Numbered from the stretch's first letter, positions 8,130 to 18,700 are shown. The stretch: DNA of 64,000 nt from Enterobacter cloacae (GCF_013375935.1 NZ_CP056117.1:3596001-3660000), one strand, 5' to 3'. A program made the numbers and translations. The notes: a model not told the origin generated them from the sequence alone.

Positions 8130-8141
8130 CAGGTTGCACCT
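8130..8141. promoter_or_regulatory. Putative operator, copy 2 (CAGGTTGCACCT)
   Basis: Identical to 7943-7954, 50 bases before the transporter start. It is flanked by AACCT at 8115-8119, which forms a wider AACCT-N11-AGGTT inverted pair, and by GGTGACACCT at 8152-8161. Confidence 0.35.
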
Positions 8142-8191
8142 GAAGCGCGCCGGGTGACACCTCTCTTATCATCTATGTGGCGGAGCGTTGA

Positions 8192-9514
8192 ATGATGACA
8201 CACCATGAGAGTACAGCTGCGGTTTTACGGAAAAATAAAAAGGTTTTAATCGCCAGTCTTACGGGAAGCTCTATTGAATGGTTTGACTATTTTCTCTACG
8301 GCACGGCAGCCGCGCTGGTCTTTAACAAGATTTTCTTTCCGATGGTCGACCCGGTTATTGGGCTGATCCTTTCATATCTCTCATTCTCGTTGACCTTCTT
8401 TATCCGCCCTGTCGGGGGTGTCCTTTTTGCCCACATCGGGGATCGTATCGGGCGTAAAAAAACGCTGGTGCTCACCCTTTCACTGATGGGAGGTGCAACC
8501 GTTACGATCGGTCTGCTGCCTACCTACGACACGATCGGCATGTGGGCGCCCGCCCTGCTCATCCTGATGCGCATTATCCAGGGAATGGGTATTGGTGGTG
8601 AATGGGGCGGCGCGCTGCTGCTGGCATACGAATATGCGCCGGAGAAACGCAAAGGCTTCTTCGGCAGTATTCCACAGGCGAGCGTAACCATTGGTATGCT
8701 GATGGCGACCTTTATCGTCTCGCTGATGACGCTGTTCAGCGAAGAAGATTTTCTCTCCTGGGGCTGGCGCATTCCCTTCCTGCTCAGCTCCGTGCTGGTC
8801 TTGTTAGGACTGTGGATCCGCAAAGATATCGACGAAACGCCAGATTTTCAGAAGGTGAAAAAATCCGGTCAGGTGGCAAAAACACCGCTGCGCGACACGG
8901 TAAAACAACACTGGCGGGAAGTGCTGATTGCCGCCGGTTTGAAGGTGGTGGAAACGGCCCCGTTTTATATTTTCTCCACCTTCGTCGTGAGCTATGCCAC
9001 CACCACGCTCGCCTATCAGAAGTCGCAGGCGCTGGAAGCCGTGACGCTCGGCGCGCTGGTAGCGACCATTATGATCCCCCTGATGGGCCTGCTCTCCGAT
9101 AAAATCGGACGCCAGCGCATGTACGCGGTCAGCGTTTTTGTGCTCGGCCTGTTTATCGTTCCATGGTTTATGCTGCTGAATACCGGCACCACCTTGGGCA
9201 TCGTGCTCGCTACCGTTATCGCCTTCGGCGTGCTGTGGGCGCCGGTAACGGCAGTTCTCGGCACGCTCTGTTCGGAGATTTTCAGCGCTAACGTCCGCTA
9301 CACCGGCATCACGCTGGGCTATCAGCTAGGTGCAGCCCTCGCGGGGGGAACCGCACCGCTGATTGCCACCGGCCTGCTGGCGAAATATGACGGCGACTGG
9401 GTGCCGGTGGCATGGTATCTGGGCGTGACGGTCGCGATTTCGCTGATCGCCATTTTCTTTGCCAGCCGCCTTAAGAGCACCCCTTCCATTCAGGCGCAGC
9501 CTGAAAAGCAATAA
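8192..9514 (+). CDS. MFS transporter, metabolite:H+ symporter (MHS) family
   Basis: A 440-residue inner membrane protein with about 12 hydrophobic spans. GSSIEWFDYFLYG (about 27-39) and the loop-2 signature GDRIGRKKTL (about 84-93) are characteristic of the MHS branch (ProP, ShiA, YhjE, KgtP), proton symporters for organic acids, shikimate, proline or betaine. GGEWGGALLLAYEYAP follows in the fourth span. The substrate cannot be read from sequence, although the YhjE/ShiA-like branch fits best. It is a single gene; the paired dyads upstream suggest specific regulation. The start ATGATG at 8192/8195 is ambiguous by one codon. Confidence 0.85.
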   Translation: MMTHHESTAAVLRKNKKVLIASLTGSSIEWFDYFLYGTAAALVFNKIFFPMVDPVIGLILSYLSFSLTFFIRPVGGVLFAHIGDRIGRKKTLVLTLSLMGGATVTIGLLPTYDTIGMWAPALLILMRIIQGMGIGGEWGGALLLAYEYAPEKRKGFFGSIPQASVTIGMLMATFIVSLMTLFSEEDFLSWGWRIPFLLSSVLVLLGLWIRKDIDETPDFQKVKKSGQVAKTPLRDTVKQHWREVLIAAGLKVVETAPFYIFSTFVVSYATTTLAYQKSQALEAVTLGALVATIMIPLMGLLSDKIGRQRMYAVSVFVLGLFIVPWFMLLNTGTTLGIVLATVIAFGVLWAPVTAVLGTLCSEIFSANVRYTGITLGYQLGAALAGGTAPLIATGLLAKYDGDWVPVAWYLGVTVAISLIAIFFASRLKSTPSIQAQPEKQ

Positions 9515-9668
9515 ACGTTCGGCGGCTCCGTCTGAGGGCCGCTTTTCATTATCCCCGCCCGCAGAATTTGATAAATTCATCATAATCATATTCACTTGAA
9601 TTATTATTTGCGTCAGCTTTAGAATCATTAGCCCGCTCACCATTCATTTTTCAAAGGTAAACCCCGCT

Positions 9669-11323
9669 ATGCGCCTGCCCGAACGCGACCCTTATGCTCC
9701 TCGCGAGTGGCAGCCACATGAGAAACCCGCCCTGCTGGGTTCGCCTTCCACGCCGGAACACAGCACGCCCAAACGGATTGCCTATGGCGTCGTTGGCCTG
9801 CTGGTATGCCTGACCGGAGCCCTGGGCAATGCGCTGGTCACCGCCAACCTGCAAAATTTGCAGGGTACGTTTGGCGCCTGGTCTACGGAGATAGCCTGGC
9901 TGCCGGCAGTCTACGTGATGACCAACATCTCCATTAACCTGCTGCTGGTGAAGTTCCGCCAGCAGTACGGTCTGCGCGCCTTCACGGAAGGTTTTCTGGT
10001 GCTGTACGTGCTGGTGACGTTTTTCCACCTGTTCGTGAACGACCTTAGCTCCGCGCTTATGGTCCGCGCCGCGCACGGGATGGTGGCCGCCGCGCTGAGT
10101 CCGCTCGGCATTTATTACCAAATCCAGGCCTGGCCCGCGAAGCACCGGCTCAAGGCGCTGACCATCGGCATCACCGGCTCTTCTCTCGCGATCCCTCTGG
10201 CGCGCCTTTTTTCGACCGAGCTACTACAGCTGGACGAGTGGCGCGGGCTCTATTTCTTTGAACTGGGTCTGGCGCTGATCTCCCTGGCCTGCGTGATAGC
10301 CCTGAAGCTGCCCCCCGCGACCGCCGTAAGGTATTTGAGAAAAAAGATTTTATTACCTTCTTCTTAATGGCCCCCGGAATGGCCCTGCTCTGCGCGGTGC
10401 TCTCTTTGGGACGTCTCGACTGGTGGTTTGAAGCGCCGTGGATCGGCTGGGCGCTGGCGCTCTCGCTGGTGCTGATCGTCTCCGCCATCACGTTTGAGCA
10501 TAACCGCAGTAACCCGCTGCTGAACACCCGCTGGCTGTCCAGCGGCAGCATCGTGCGCCTGGGGCTGATTATGCTGCTGATCCGCATCGTGCTGGCGGAA
10601 CAGAACACCGGCGTCATCGGCTGGCTGCAGTACGTGGGCCTGCAGAACGAGCAGATGACGCATCTGGCGTGGGCTATCTTCGCCGGGATCGTCTGCGGTA
10701 TCGTCACCAGTTGCCTGACGATTAAGCCCACCAGGCTGGCCTGGCCGATTATAACGTCCCTGGCGCTGATGATTGTCGCCTCGCTGCTGGACAGCCAGTC
10801 CAACAACCTGACCCGCCCGGACCAGCTGATCCTCAGCCAGTTCCTGCTGGGCTTCGGCAGCGCCTTCTTCCTCGCCCCGGCCATGCTGGCCGCCATCGGC
10901 GGCGTGATTGCCGATCCGCGTAACCTGGTCAGCTTCTCGGTAATGTTCGGCATGAGCCAGAACCTCGGAGGCCTGCTGGGTTCCGCTATTCTCGGCACCT
11001 TCCAGACCTGGCGCGAAAAGTACCACTCCAGCCTGCTGGCCGACCAGCTCACCACCCTCAATCCGCTGGTGAACGAACGTATTCAGCTTTACACCCAGAT
11101 GTACAAAAGCCTGATTGGTGACAGCGCTCTGCTGGGCACCCAGGCCATCACCCAGCTTCAGACGGTGACCGCCCTTGAGGCAAATATTCTGGCTTACAAC
11201 GATACTTATCTACTGACGGCGAGCATTGCTACTGCCACGCTGGTCTGGATTTTATGGCGCTTGCTGCGCCTGCGCATCACCGCCCGTATGGCCCTTAAGC
11301 ACGCCACTGGCAATAAGCAATGA
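9669..11323 (+). pseudogene. DHA2-type MFS multidrug efflux pump, interrupted by a one-base frameshift
   Basis: Two adjacent reading frames together encode one EmrB-like inner membrane pump of about 551 residues. 9669-10367 gives the N-terminal 230 residues (TM segments from about residue 38). 10367-11323 continues with MAPGMALLCAVLSLGRLDWW to the C-terminus. Adding one base near 10317, in CCCCCCGCGACC, restores a continuous frame (PPGDRRKVFEKKDF...). Downstream lie the adaptor and outer membrane genes in the same orientation, so this is the pump of a tripartite drug efflux operon. The second half could only be made independently from the ATG at 10367, leaving a half-transporter. Sequencing error next to a C6 run is the main alternative to a real mutation. 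Confidence 0.8.
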
Positions 11324-11342
11324 TTATTTTTCAGGAGAAGTT

Positions 11343-12425
11343 ATGAGTCAGCAGGACGCCGCCAAAGAGCAGGCCAATACCCGCAAAAACGTGCGCGTGG
11401 TTTCCGTTTTCACCGCCGCCGCCATCGGTATAGTCGGGGTACTGGCGATCCTGTACGCGTGGCAGCTGCCGCCGTTCACCCGCCACGTGCAGTTTACCGA
11501 TAACGCCTACGTGCGCGGCCAGACGACGTTTATCAGCCCGCAGGTGAATGGCTATATCACCGAGGTACGCGTGCAGGATTTCGCGCAGGTTAAAAAAGGC
11601 GAGCTGCTGCTGCAAATTGATGACCGCATCTATCGCCAGCGCGTGCATCAGGCCGAAGCGCAGCTGGCAATGAAGGTTGCGGCGCTGAATAACAACCTGC
11701 AACAGCGTAAAAGCGCGGAAGCGGCGATCGTCAGTAACGAGGCGGCGCTGAAAAACGCCCGCGCGCAGAGCCTGAAAAACCAGGCGGATTTAAAGCGCGT
11801 TAAGGAACTTACCGCGGACGGCTCCCTCTCCATTCGCGAGCGCGATGCGGCGCTGGCGAGTGCCGCGCAGGGCAGCGCCAACATCGACCAGGCGAAAGCA
11901 ACGCTTGAGATGTCGCGTCAGGATTTGCAGACGGTAATCGTGAACCGCGCTGCGCTGGAAGCGGATGTTGAAAACGCCAAAGCCGCGCTGGAGCTGGCGC
12001 AGATTGACCTGCAAAATACCCGCATCGTCGCGCCGCGGGACGGCCAGCTTGGGCAGATCGCGGTGCGTCTGGGAGCGTACGTGACCGCCGGCACCCATCT
12101 CACCACTCTGGTTCCCCCGCAGCACTGGGTGATTGCCAATATTAAGGAGACGCAGCTTGCGGAGCTGCGCGTCGGTCAGCCGGTTAAATTCACCGTCGAT
12201 GCGCTCAACAACAAAGCCTATCAGGGCCGCGTGGAGAGCATTTCCCCGGCAACGGGCGTCGAGTTCAGCGCCATCACCCCGGATAACGCTACCGGGAATT
12301 TCGTCAAAATCGCCCAGCGTATTCCGGTGCGCATTGAGGTGCTCGGCGAACCGGAGGACTATCGGCTGCTGCGTCCGGGCATGTCGGTGCAGGTAACCAT
12401 TGACACGCGGGAGGCGAAACCATGA
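11343..12425 (+). CDS. HlyD/EmrA-family periplasmic adaptor subunit
   Basis: A 360-residue membrane fusion protein anchored by one N-terminal span (about 20-40). FTDNAYVRGQTTFISPQVNGYI is the start of the biotinyl-lipoyl domain. A long alpha-helical hairpin with coiled-coil character spans about 95-210 (rich in AEAQLA, NNLQQRKSAEAA). The second lipoyl half (VAPRDGQLGQIAVRLGAYV) and beta-barrel follow. It would bridge the inner membrane MFS pump to the outer membrane channel encoded on either side. The start at 11343 follows AGGAGAAGTT. It overlaps the next gene by four bases, consistent with coupled translation. Confidence 0.9.
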   Translation: MSQQDAAKEQANTRKNVRVVSVFTAAAIGIVGVLAILYAWQLPPFTRHVQFTDNAYVRGQTTFISPQVNGYITEVRVQDFAQVKKGELLLQIDDRIYRQRVHQAEAQLAMKVAALNNNLQQRKSAEAAIVSNEAALKNARAQSLKNQADLKRVKELTADGSLSIRERDAALASAAQGSANIDQAKATLEMSRQDLQTVIVNRAALEADVENAKAALELAQIDLQNTRIVAPRDGQLGQIAVRLGAYVTAGTHLTTLVPPQHWVIANIKETQLAELRVGQPVKFTVDALNNKAYQGRVESISPATGVEFSAITPDNATGNFVKIAQRIPVRIEVLGEPEDYRLLRPGMSVQVTIDTREAKP

Positions 12426-13801
12426 CGCTTCGCCCGATAGCTGGCCTGCTGATGATGGTGATGCTGGCGGGTTGCCAGTCGGTAGACGTTGAGCCAGCCA
12501 CATCGTCACTGCACATTCCTGAGCAGTGGCGCGCCGCGTCGGGGCCGAACAGCCCGGCGGAGCAGCTCTGGTGGCGGAATTTCCACGACAACAATCTGAA
12601 CCGCTACGTGGAGCGGGCGCTCAGGAACAACAGCGACGTGCTCATTGCCCGCGAGCGGATTAACGAATACCAGGCGCGGGTGTACGCCGCCGACGGCAGC
12701 CTGTTTCCCTCCCTGGATGCGGGCATCTCGGGCACCCGCGCCCGGTCGCAGTCCGCCGCGACGGGGCTTCCGGTATACGGCGCGTTGTACAAAGGCAGCC
12801 TGACCGCCAGCTACGACGTTGATATCTGGGGCGTAAACCGCAGCACGGCCAATGCCGCGCAGGCCTCGCTGGAAGCGCAAAAGGCGGCCGCCGCGGCTGC
12901 GGACCTAACCGTTGCGTCATCGGTAGCCTCCGGGTATGTCACCCTGCTGTCGCTGGATGAACAGCTGCGCGTTACCCGCTCCACCCTGAAGTCCCGGGAG
13001 GAAGCCTTTAACCTTGCCAGGCGGCAGTTCGAAACGGGCTACAGCTCGCGCCTGGAGCTGATGCAGTCCGACTCCGAGCTGCGCGCCACCCGGGCGCAGG
13101 TTCCGCTTCTCCAGCACCAGATTGCGCAGCAGGAAAACGCGCTTAGCCTGCTGCTGGGCAGCAACCCGGGCGAGGTGGCGCGTAGCGAGAGCTTCAGCAC
13201 GCTCACCCCGCTCAGCCTGCCTTCACAGCTGCCGTCGTCGCTGCTTAACCGACGTCCTGATATCGTTCAGGCCGAGCGCCAGCTGGTCACGGCCGATGCG
13301 ACGCTTGCCGCGTCACGCGCCAGCCTGCTGCCGTCGATCAACCTGACGGCAACCGGATCGGTTCAGGATCGCACCCTTTCAGGGCTGCTGGACAATCCGC
13401 TCCAGCTCTGGAGCGTGGGTGGCAGCGTTCTCGCCCCGCTGCTGAACCGCCAGGCGCTGAACGCGCAGGTGGATATTTCCCAGTCGCAGCGTAACCAGGC
13501 GCTGTACGCCTATGAGAAAACCGTACGTAACGCGTTTGCCGAAGTGAACAACAGCCTTGACGCCATTACACGCTATCAGGAACAGCTGAGCGAACTGCTG
13601 GCCCAGCAGGAAGTGGCACAGGAGACGCTGCGCATTGCGCAACACCGCTATCGCAACGGGTACTCGTCCTATCTGGACGTGCTGGACGCGCAGCGCACGC
13701 TGTTCTCGGTGCAAACAAATGTGGTGCAGGTGAAAAATAACCTGCTGCTGGCGCAGATTGATTTGTATAAAGCGCTGGGCGGCGGCTGGATCAATGCCTG
13801 A
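12422..13801 (+). CDS. NodT-family outer membrane efflux lipoprotein
   Basis: A 459-residue TolC-like outer membrane factor. The signal sequence ends in the lipobox LAGC (acylated Cys18). Two OEP repeats are visible (about 55-250 and 260-455), with helical segments such as ARRQFETGYSSRLELMQSDS and AQHRYRNGYSSYLDVLDAQRT, the internal duplication typical of this family. SLLNRRPDIVQAERQL is a family hallmark. It completes an MFS-adaptor-OMF efflux operon, so the system need not borrow TolC. The substrate is unknown; exported drugs or fatty or aromatic acids are typical. Confidence 0.9.
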   Translation: MTLRPIAGLLMMVMLAGCQSVDVEPATSSLHIPEQWRAASGPNSPAEQLWWRNFHDNNLNRYVERALRNNSDVLIARERINEYQARVYAADGSLFPSLDAGISGTRARSQSAATGLPVYGALYKGSLTASYDVDIWGVNRSTANAAQASLEAQKAAAAAADLTVASSVASGYVTLLSLDEQLRVTRSTLKSREEAFNLARRQFETGYSSRLELMQSDSELRATRAQVPLLQHQIAQQENALSLLLGSNPGEVARSESFSTLTPLSLPSQLPSSLLNRRPDIVQAERQLVTADATLAASRASLLPSINLTATGSVQDRTLSGLLDNPLQLWSVGGSVLAPLLNRQALNAQVDISQSQRNQALYAYEKTVRNAFAEVNNSLDAITRYQEQLSELLAQQEVAQETLRIAQHRYRNGYSSYLDVLDAQRTLFSVQTNVVQVKNNLLLAQIDLYKALGGGWINA

Positions 13802-14165
13802 AGACATGCCCGGTGGCGCTACGCTTGCCGGGCCAACATTTCGCCCCCGGCGATACGGGTGCTGCACTACTCGTATCCAGGAACTGCCAGCATCGTGTAT
13901 CGCGATCGGCGACATTTTATCGAGGCCCTATTATGGCAATGGGGTTAACGTTATAATATCTTTGTTATTTCAGCACGCAAATATTCAACTAATAATCCCG
14001 CCAAATATTTCAACCTACAAAACAATTTATTAATTTTAATAAATAAATTCAGAAACCCTAAATATACACACAGGCACAATATTATTATTATGCATTAGAG
14101 ATGAAATAATTCGCGCATATTCATCTCATCCTCATTATCACATTTATGTAAAGGAATTATCAGGG
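13802..14165. other. 364-bp intergenic region: REP element and AT-rich DUF1120 leader
   Basis: The first 35 bases hold a REP palindrome. The remainder, especially 13940-14150, is strongly AT-rich without a credible ORF and serves as the leader of the fourth DUF1120 gene, ending AAAGGAATTATCAGGG before the ATG. That ribosome-binding segment resembles those of copies 2 and 3, but the rest of the leader, including the bulged hairpin, does not. Confidence 0.55.
13808..13833. repeat. REP palindromic element
   Basis: GCCCGGTGGCGCTACGCTTG then CCGGGC is a classic enterobacterial REP (repetitive extragenic palindrome) sequence. It lies just after the efflux operon stop, where REPs commonly stabilise mRNA 3' ends. 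Confidence 0.8.
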
Positions 14166-14831
14166 ATGAAAAAAGTCATTCTTACCACTATTTTATCATT
14201 AAGTATTACATCGGCTTTCGCAGCTGAAACCGCTGTTCTGAAAGTTACAGGCACGTTAACCAACGCGTCTTGTACGGTTGAACTGGGTAACGGCGGCGTG
14301 TTTGATTATGGCGCTATTCACCTGGGTGAGTTATCCGCAACAGAAAGCAATGTAATTGGTGAAAAACAACTTCCTGCGACCATTCACTGCTCCGCGCCAA
14401 CCAAAGTGGGATTCACCCTTACCGATAACCGTAGCGACAGCAATGCCGGATTGACGGTGCCGGTGGGTACTACAGGGGGTAGCACCTCTGCTAAGTATAA
14501 AACCTATGGTGTGGGAACGACCACTAACGGCGTGAAAATTGGTTCTTACGCGATGTGGACGATGGATCCTACTGTCGATGGAAATTCCGTTGACGGAATT
14601 GCACACAATCTGGACTGGCCTGATGGCAAATGGACAGCAGCTTCCGGTCCGCGTAGTGATGCTTTCAGTATCCTCACCTTTGCGGAAAAAGGCACTACCA
14701 CTCCAATGCCTATCACAACAGCTTCATTTAACTTCGTGACCAATCTGGTAATTAGCGATACCGCAACGCTGGCTATTACAGACGATACCGCTCTGGATGG
14801 TCAGACCACCATGACGCTGGTTTATCTGTAA
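14166..14831 (+). CDS. DUF1120 fimbrial-like exported protein, copy 4 (dispersed)
   Basis: A 221-residue paralogue of the 2813-5317 array, located about 9 kb away. It has the same signal peptide type (MKKVIL to SAFAAE), cysteine pair (TNASC and IHC), conserved LGNGGVFDYG segment and C-terminal MTLVYL. The middle contains VPVGTTGGSTSAKYKTYG, a one-residue longer variable region than in the array copies. It is monocistronic with its own leader and terminator. Separation from the array by aldA-ydcF and the efflux operon implies either dispersal or later insertion of those genes. No fimbrial assembly genes adjoin it. Confidence 0.8.
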   Translation: MKKVILTTILSLSITSAFAAETAVLKVTGTLTNASCTVELGNGGVFDYGAIHLGELSATESNVIGEKQLPATIHCSAPTKVGFTLTDNRSDSNAGLTVPVGTTGGSTSAKYKTYGVGTTTNGVKIGSYAMWTMDPTVDGNSVDGIAHNLDWPDGKWTAASGPRSDAFSILTFAEKGTTTPMPITTASFNFVTNLVISDTATLAITDDTALDGQTTMTLVYL

Positions 14832-14847
14832 AAATTTAATTAATCGC

Positions 14848-14874
14848 AAAAGGGACTCCATCGGAGTCCCTTTT
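14848..14874 (+). terminator. Rho-independent terminator after DUF1120 copy 4
   Basis: AAAAGGGACTCC, loop ATCG, GGAGTCCCTTTT forms a tight stem with its own U tract, 17 bases after the stop codon. Confidence 0.8.
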
Positions 14875-15027
14875 CGATTTATAGTTTTATGTGCGTAGCC
14901 CCATGTGCCGTTTACTTCAGGTTGCCCGTAGTTGACGGCGACTGCGCTGAGCCACCCTGGCACGTTCGCAGATCCTGTCGTTTCAAAGTTGAAAGAAACA
15001 GATGACGAAAAAACCAGGAGTCAATCT

Positions 15028-15687
15028 ATGCAACAACCGTGGTCGGCAGTAGATAATTACATGATTTCGTCTCTTATCCCGGAAGGCGACGTGCTCCACC
15101 AGGTTCTTGAAAATAACAAGCGCGCCGGGCTACCGGAGCACGATGTTGCCGCCAATCAGGGACAACTGCTGGCGCTGTTCGTACGCATGACTCAGGCGCG
15201 GCGTATTCTTGAGATAGGCACGCTGGGTGCGTACAGCTCAATCTGGATGGCGAGAGCCCTGCCGCCGGACGGAGAGCTGATTACGCTTGAGGCCGATTCC
15301 ACGCATGCCGACGTGGCGCGCCGGAATATTCAGCTTGCCGGTCTCAGCGATCGCATCAGGCTCATTGAAGGACCTGCGCTGACCTCTCTGGAAAATTTCG
15401 GCGATGTCCCGCCGTTTAACCTGATCTTTATTGATGCCGACAAGCCGAACAACCCCGGCTATCTCGAATGGGCGCTGTACTACTCTCGTCCCGGCACGGT
15501 GATTATCGGCGATAACGTGGTGCGCGAGGGTGAAGTGATTAACGGCCAAAGCGACGACGCGCGCGTGCAGGGAGTACGTCGATTTATCGAGATGATGGGG
15601 GATAATCCGCGCTTAACCGCCACCGCGCTACAAACGGTCGGGGTTAAAGGATGGGATGGGTTTACCCTGGCGATGGTGAACGGGTGA
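15028..15687 (+). CDS. O-methyltransferase family 3 (caffeoyl-CoA/catechol O-methyltransferase-like)
   Basis: A 219-residue S-adenosylmethionine-dependent methyltransferase. ILEIGTLGAYSSIWMARALP (about 55-75) is the SAM-binding motif I of the YrrM/caffeoyl-CoA family, LITLEADSTHAD is motif II, and FNLIFIDADKPNNPGYLEW supplies the metal- and substrate-binding acidic residues. GDNVVREGEV follows, as in the family. Bacterial members methylate catechols, flavonoids or tRNA hydroxyuridine; which applies here is not known. The start at 15028 is chosen because CCAGGAG lies upstream; a longer in-frame start at 14932 lacks a site and family homology. No signal peptide; single gene. Confidence 0.82.
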   Translation: MQQPWSAVDNYMISSLIPEGDVLHQVLENNKRAGLPEHDVAANQGQLLALFVRMTQARRILEIGTLGAYSSIWMARALPPDGELITLEADSTHADVARRNIQLAGLSDRIRLIEGPALTSLENFGDVPPFNLIFIDADKPNNPGYLEWALYYSRPGTVIIGDNVVREGEVINGQSDDARVQGVRRFIEMMGDNPRLTATALQTVGVKGWDGFTLAMVNG

Positions 15688-15705
15688 AAATTGTGCGGCC
15701 TGTTG

Positions 15706-15771
15706 CCCTCACCCCGGCCCTCTCCCACAGGGAGAGGGAGGTTAAAGTGCCCCCTCCCACGGGGAGAGGGA
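15706..15771. repeat. Intergenic CCCTCTCCC/GGGAGAGGG palindromic repeat, copy 1
   Basis: CCCTCACCCCGGCCCTCTCCC followed by GGGAGAGGG, then CCCCTCCC and GGGGAGAGGG: two stacked hairpins between a methyltransferase gene and the 3' end of hrpA. The same repeat type occurs at 39732, 51664 and 55833. Confidence 0.7.
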
Positions 15772-15783
15772 GAAAACCGGGTT

Positions 15784-18700
15784 TTAAGCGGTAATCTGCT
15801 CCATTGCCTGCAAAATACGCTTATCCGAAATCGGATACGGCGTACCGAGCTGTTGAGCAAAGAAGCTCACGCGCAGCTCCTCGATCATCCAGCGGATCTC
15901 CTGCACGTCTTCGTCATCGCGGCGCGCCGGAGGGAGTTTGTTGAGCCACTGCTGCCACGCCTGCTGCACGCTTTCCACCTTCAGCATTTGCGCGCGGTCG
16001 CGGTGCGGATCCACCGCCATTTTCTCCAGACGTTTTTCAATCGCCTGTAAATAACGCAGCGTGTCGCCCAGACGCTTAAAGCCGTTGCCGGTGACAAAGC
16101 CGCGATAGACCAGCCCCGCCATCTGCGCCTTCACGTCCGACAGCCCCAGCGCCATGGTCATATCCACGCGCCCCTTAAGGCGCTTGTTGATATTGAACAC
16201 GGCGGTGAGGATCTGCTCAACCTGTTTGGCTATCTCCACCACGGTATCGTTCAGCTCCGCGCGCACCTTGTCATGCAGCCGAGCAAAACCCTCCTCCGTC
16301 CAGACCGGACCGCCCGCCTCGTGGATAAGCTTATCCACGCCGCAGGAAATACAGTCGTCGATCAGATCCAGCACCTTGCCGTACGGGTTAAAGTACAGCC
16401 CCAGCTTGGCTTTGTTCGGCAGCTTCTCGTGCAGATACTTAATCGGTGACGGGATGTTGAGCAGCAGCAGGCGACGCAGCCCGCGCCACATCATCTGCTG
16501 CTGCTCCTGCGGATTGTCAAAAAGCTTAATCGCCACGCTGTCGCGCTCGTCCACCAGCGCAGGCCAGGCCTTCACCCTGTAGTTGCCGCGCTTCTGCTCA
16601 TAGCTTTCCGGCAATTGGCCGAAGCTCCAGATATGCAGCCCGCTCTGCTCGATGCCGTCGTCCGCCACGGCGGATAGCGTTTCCTGAACCTTGCCTTTTA
16701 ACGCCTCCTTCAGCTCCGTCAGAGAACGGCCTTCCAGCAGCTTTTTGTTTTTATCGTCCACCACGCGGAAGCTGATTTTCAGATGATCGGGCACCTGATC
16801 CCAGTTCCAGTCGTCGCGGTCAATGGTGGTGCCGGTCATGCGTCGGAACTCGCGCTCGAGAGCGTCCAGCAGCGGCAGCTCCAGCGGCGTGACGCGGCCT
16901 AAAAACGCTTCAGCGTAGTTCGGCGCGGGCACAAAGTTGCGCCGCACCGGCTTGGGCAGGGATTTAATCAGGGCAATCACCAGCTCGCGGCGCAGGCCGG
17001 GGATCTGCCACTCAAACCCGCTCTCTTCCACCTGGTTAAGCAGCGGCAGCGGAATATGCACCGTGACGCCGTCCGCGTCCGCGCCCGGCTCAAACTGATA
17101 GGTCAGGCGCAGCTTGAGGTTGCCCTGATGCCAGAAGTTCGGGTAGTCGAGCTTGCTGACCGACTCCGCGCCCTCTTTAATCAGCATGCTCTTTTCAAAG
17201 TTGAGCAGGTCCGGCGTCTCTTTACTGGCCTTTTTCCACCAGCTGTCAAAATGGCGCGCCGAAATCACGTCGTGGCTGATGCGCTGGTCGTAAAACTCAA
17301 ACAGCGTTTCGTCGTCCACCAGAATGTCGCGGCGGCGGGACTTGTGCTCCAGCTCTTCCACCTCGGCGCGCAGCTTCAGGTTTTCACGGAAGAACGCGTG
17401 ACGCGTCTGCCAGTCCCCCTCCACCAGCGCGTGGCGGATAAACAGCTCGCGGCTCAGCGCCGGGTCAATCTGGCTGTAGTTCACCTTACGCGCGGCGACG
17501 ACAGGCAGACCATAGACGGTCACTTTTTCCGTCGCCATGACCGCGCCCTGCCCGCGCTCCCAGTGCGGTTCGCTGTACGAACGCTTCAGCAGGTGCTGCG
17601 CCACCGGCTCAACCCACTCCGGATCGATACGCGCGGCAATGCGTCCCCACAGGCGGCTGGTTTCCACCAGCTCCGCGACCATGGTCCATTTCGGCGGCTT
17701 TTTGAACAGGCCGGAACCGGGGAAGATGGAGAAGCGCGCGTTGCGTGCGCCGGTATATTCCTGCTTATCCGCATCCTTCATCCCGATATGGGACAGCAGG
17801 CCGGTCAGCAGCGCGATATGAATTTCGCGGTATTCTGCCGGCTCGCTGTTAACCGGAATCCCCAGCTCCTTCACCACCTGGCGCAGCTGGGTGTAGATAT
17901 CCTGCCACTCGCGCACGCGCAGGTAGTTAAGGAAATCCACCCGGCACTGGCGGCGGAACTGGTTAGACGAGAGCGCCTTCTGCTGCTCGCCGATGTAGTT
18001 CCACAGGTTGACGAAGGCGAGGAAATCAGACTCTTTGTCGTGGAAGCGCCGGTGCTTTTCATCCGACGCCTGCTGCTTGTCCATCGGACGCTCGCGCGGA
18101 TCCTGAATGGAGAGCGCAGACGTAACGATCATCGCCTCGCGCACGCAGCCGTGCTTCTGCGCTTCCAGCACCATGCGCGCCAGGCGCGGATCCACCGGCA
18201 GCTGGCTGAGCTGGCGACCAAGCGGCGTCAGCTTATACGCGCTCGCCTGTTCATTGGTGGTAATTGCGCCCAGCTCTTCCAGCAGGCGCACCCCGTCCTG
18301 AATGTTGCGCTTGTCCGGCGCTTCCACAAACGGGAAGGCGGCGATGTCGCCGAGGCCCAGGGCGGTCATCTGCAGGATAACGGACGCCAGGTTGGTGCGC
18401 AGGATCTCAGGGTCGGTAAATTCCGGGCGCGACAGGAAATCGTCTTCCGAGTAGAGGCGAATGCAGATCCCCTCGGACACGCGGCCGCAGCGGCCCTTAC
18501 GCTGGTTGGCCGACGCCTGGGAAACCGGCTCGATCGGCAGACGCTGGACCTTGGTACGGTAGCTGTAGCGGCTGATGCGCGCCGTGCCCGGATCGATAAC
18601 ATATTTAATGCCCGGTACGGTCAGCGAGGTTTCCGCCACGTTGGTCGCCAGCACGATGCGACGTCCGCCGTGGGGCTGGAACACGCGGTTCTGCTCGCTG

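Larger units (their letters stand above)
7805..8191. other. 387-bp divergent region between ydcF and the MHS transporter gene
   Basis: No credible gene; the 66-codon minus-strand ORF at 7972-8172 lacks family features. The region holds two copies of CAGGTTGCACCT (7943-7954 and 8130-8141). A TTGACA hexamer at 8110-8115 may be a -35 box for the transporter, but no good -10 follows at standard spacing. Confidence 0.5.

Noticed and set aside
7972-8172. 66-codon minus-strand ORF in the ydcF/transporter spacer
   Set aside because: No ribosome-binding site and no family features; it overlaps the putative operator region.
15706-15771. Possible CRISPR-like repeat
   Set aside because: Only inverted palindromic units with no regular spacers; matches the dispersed intergenic repeat family instead.
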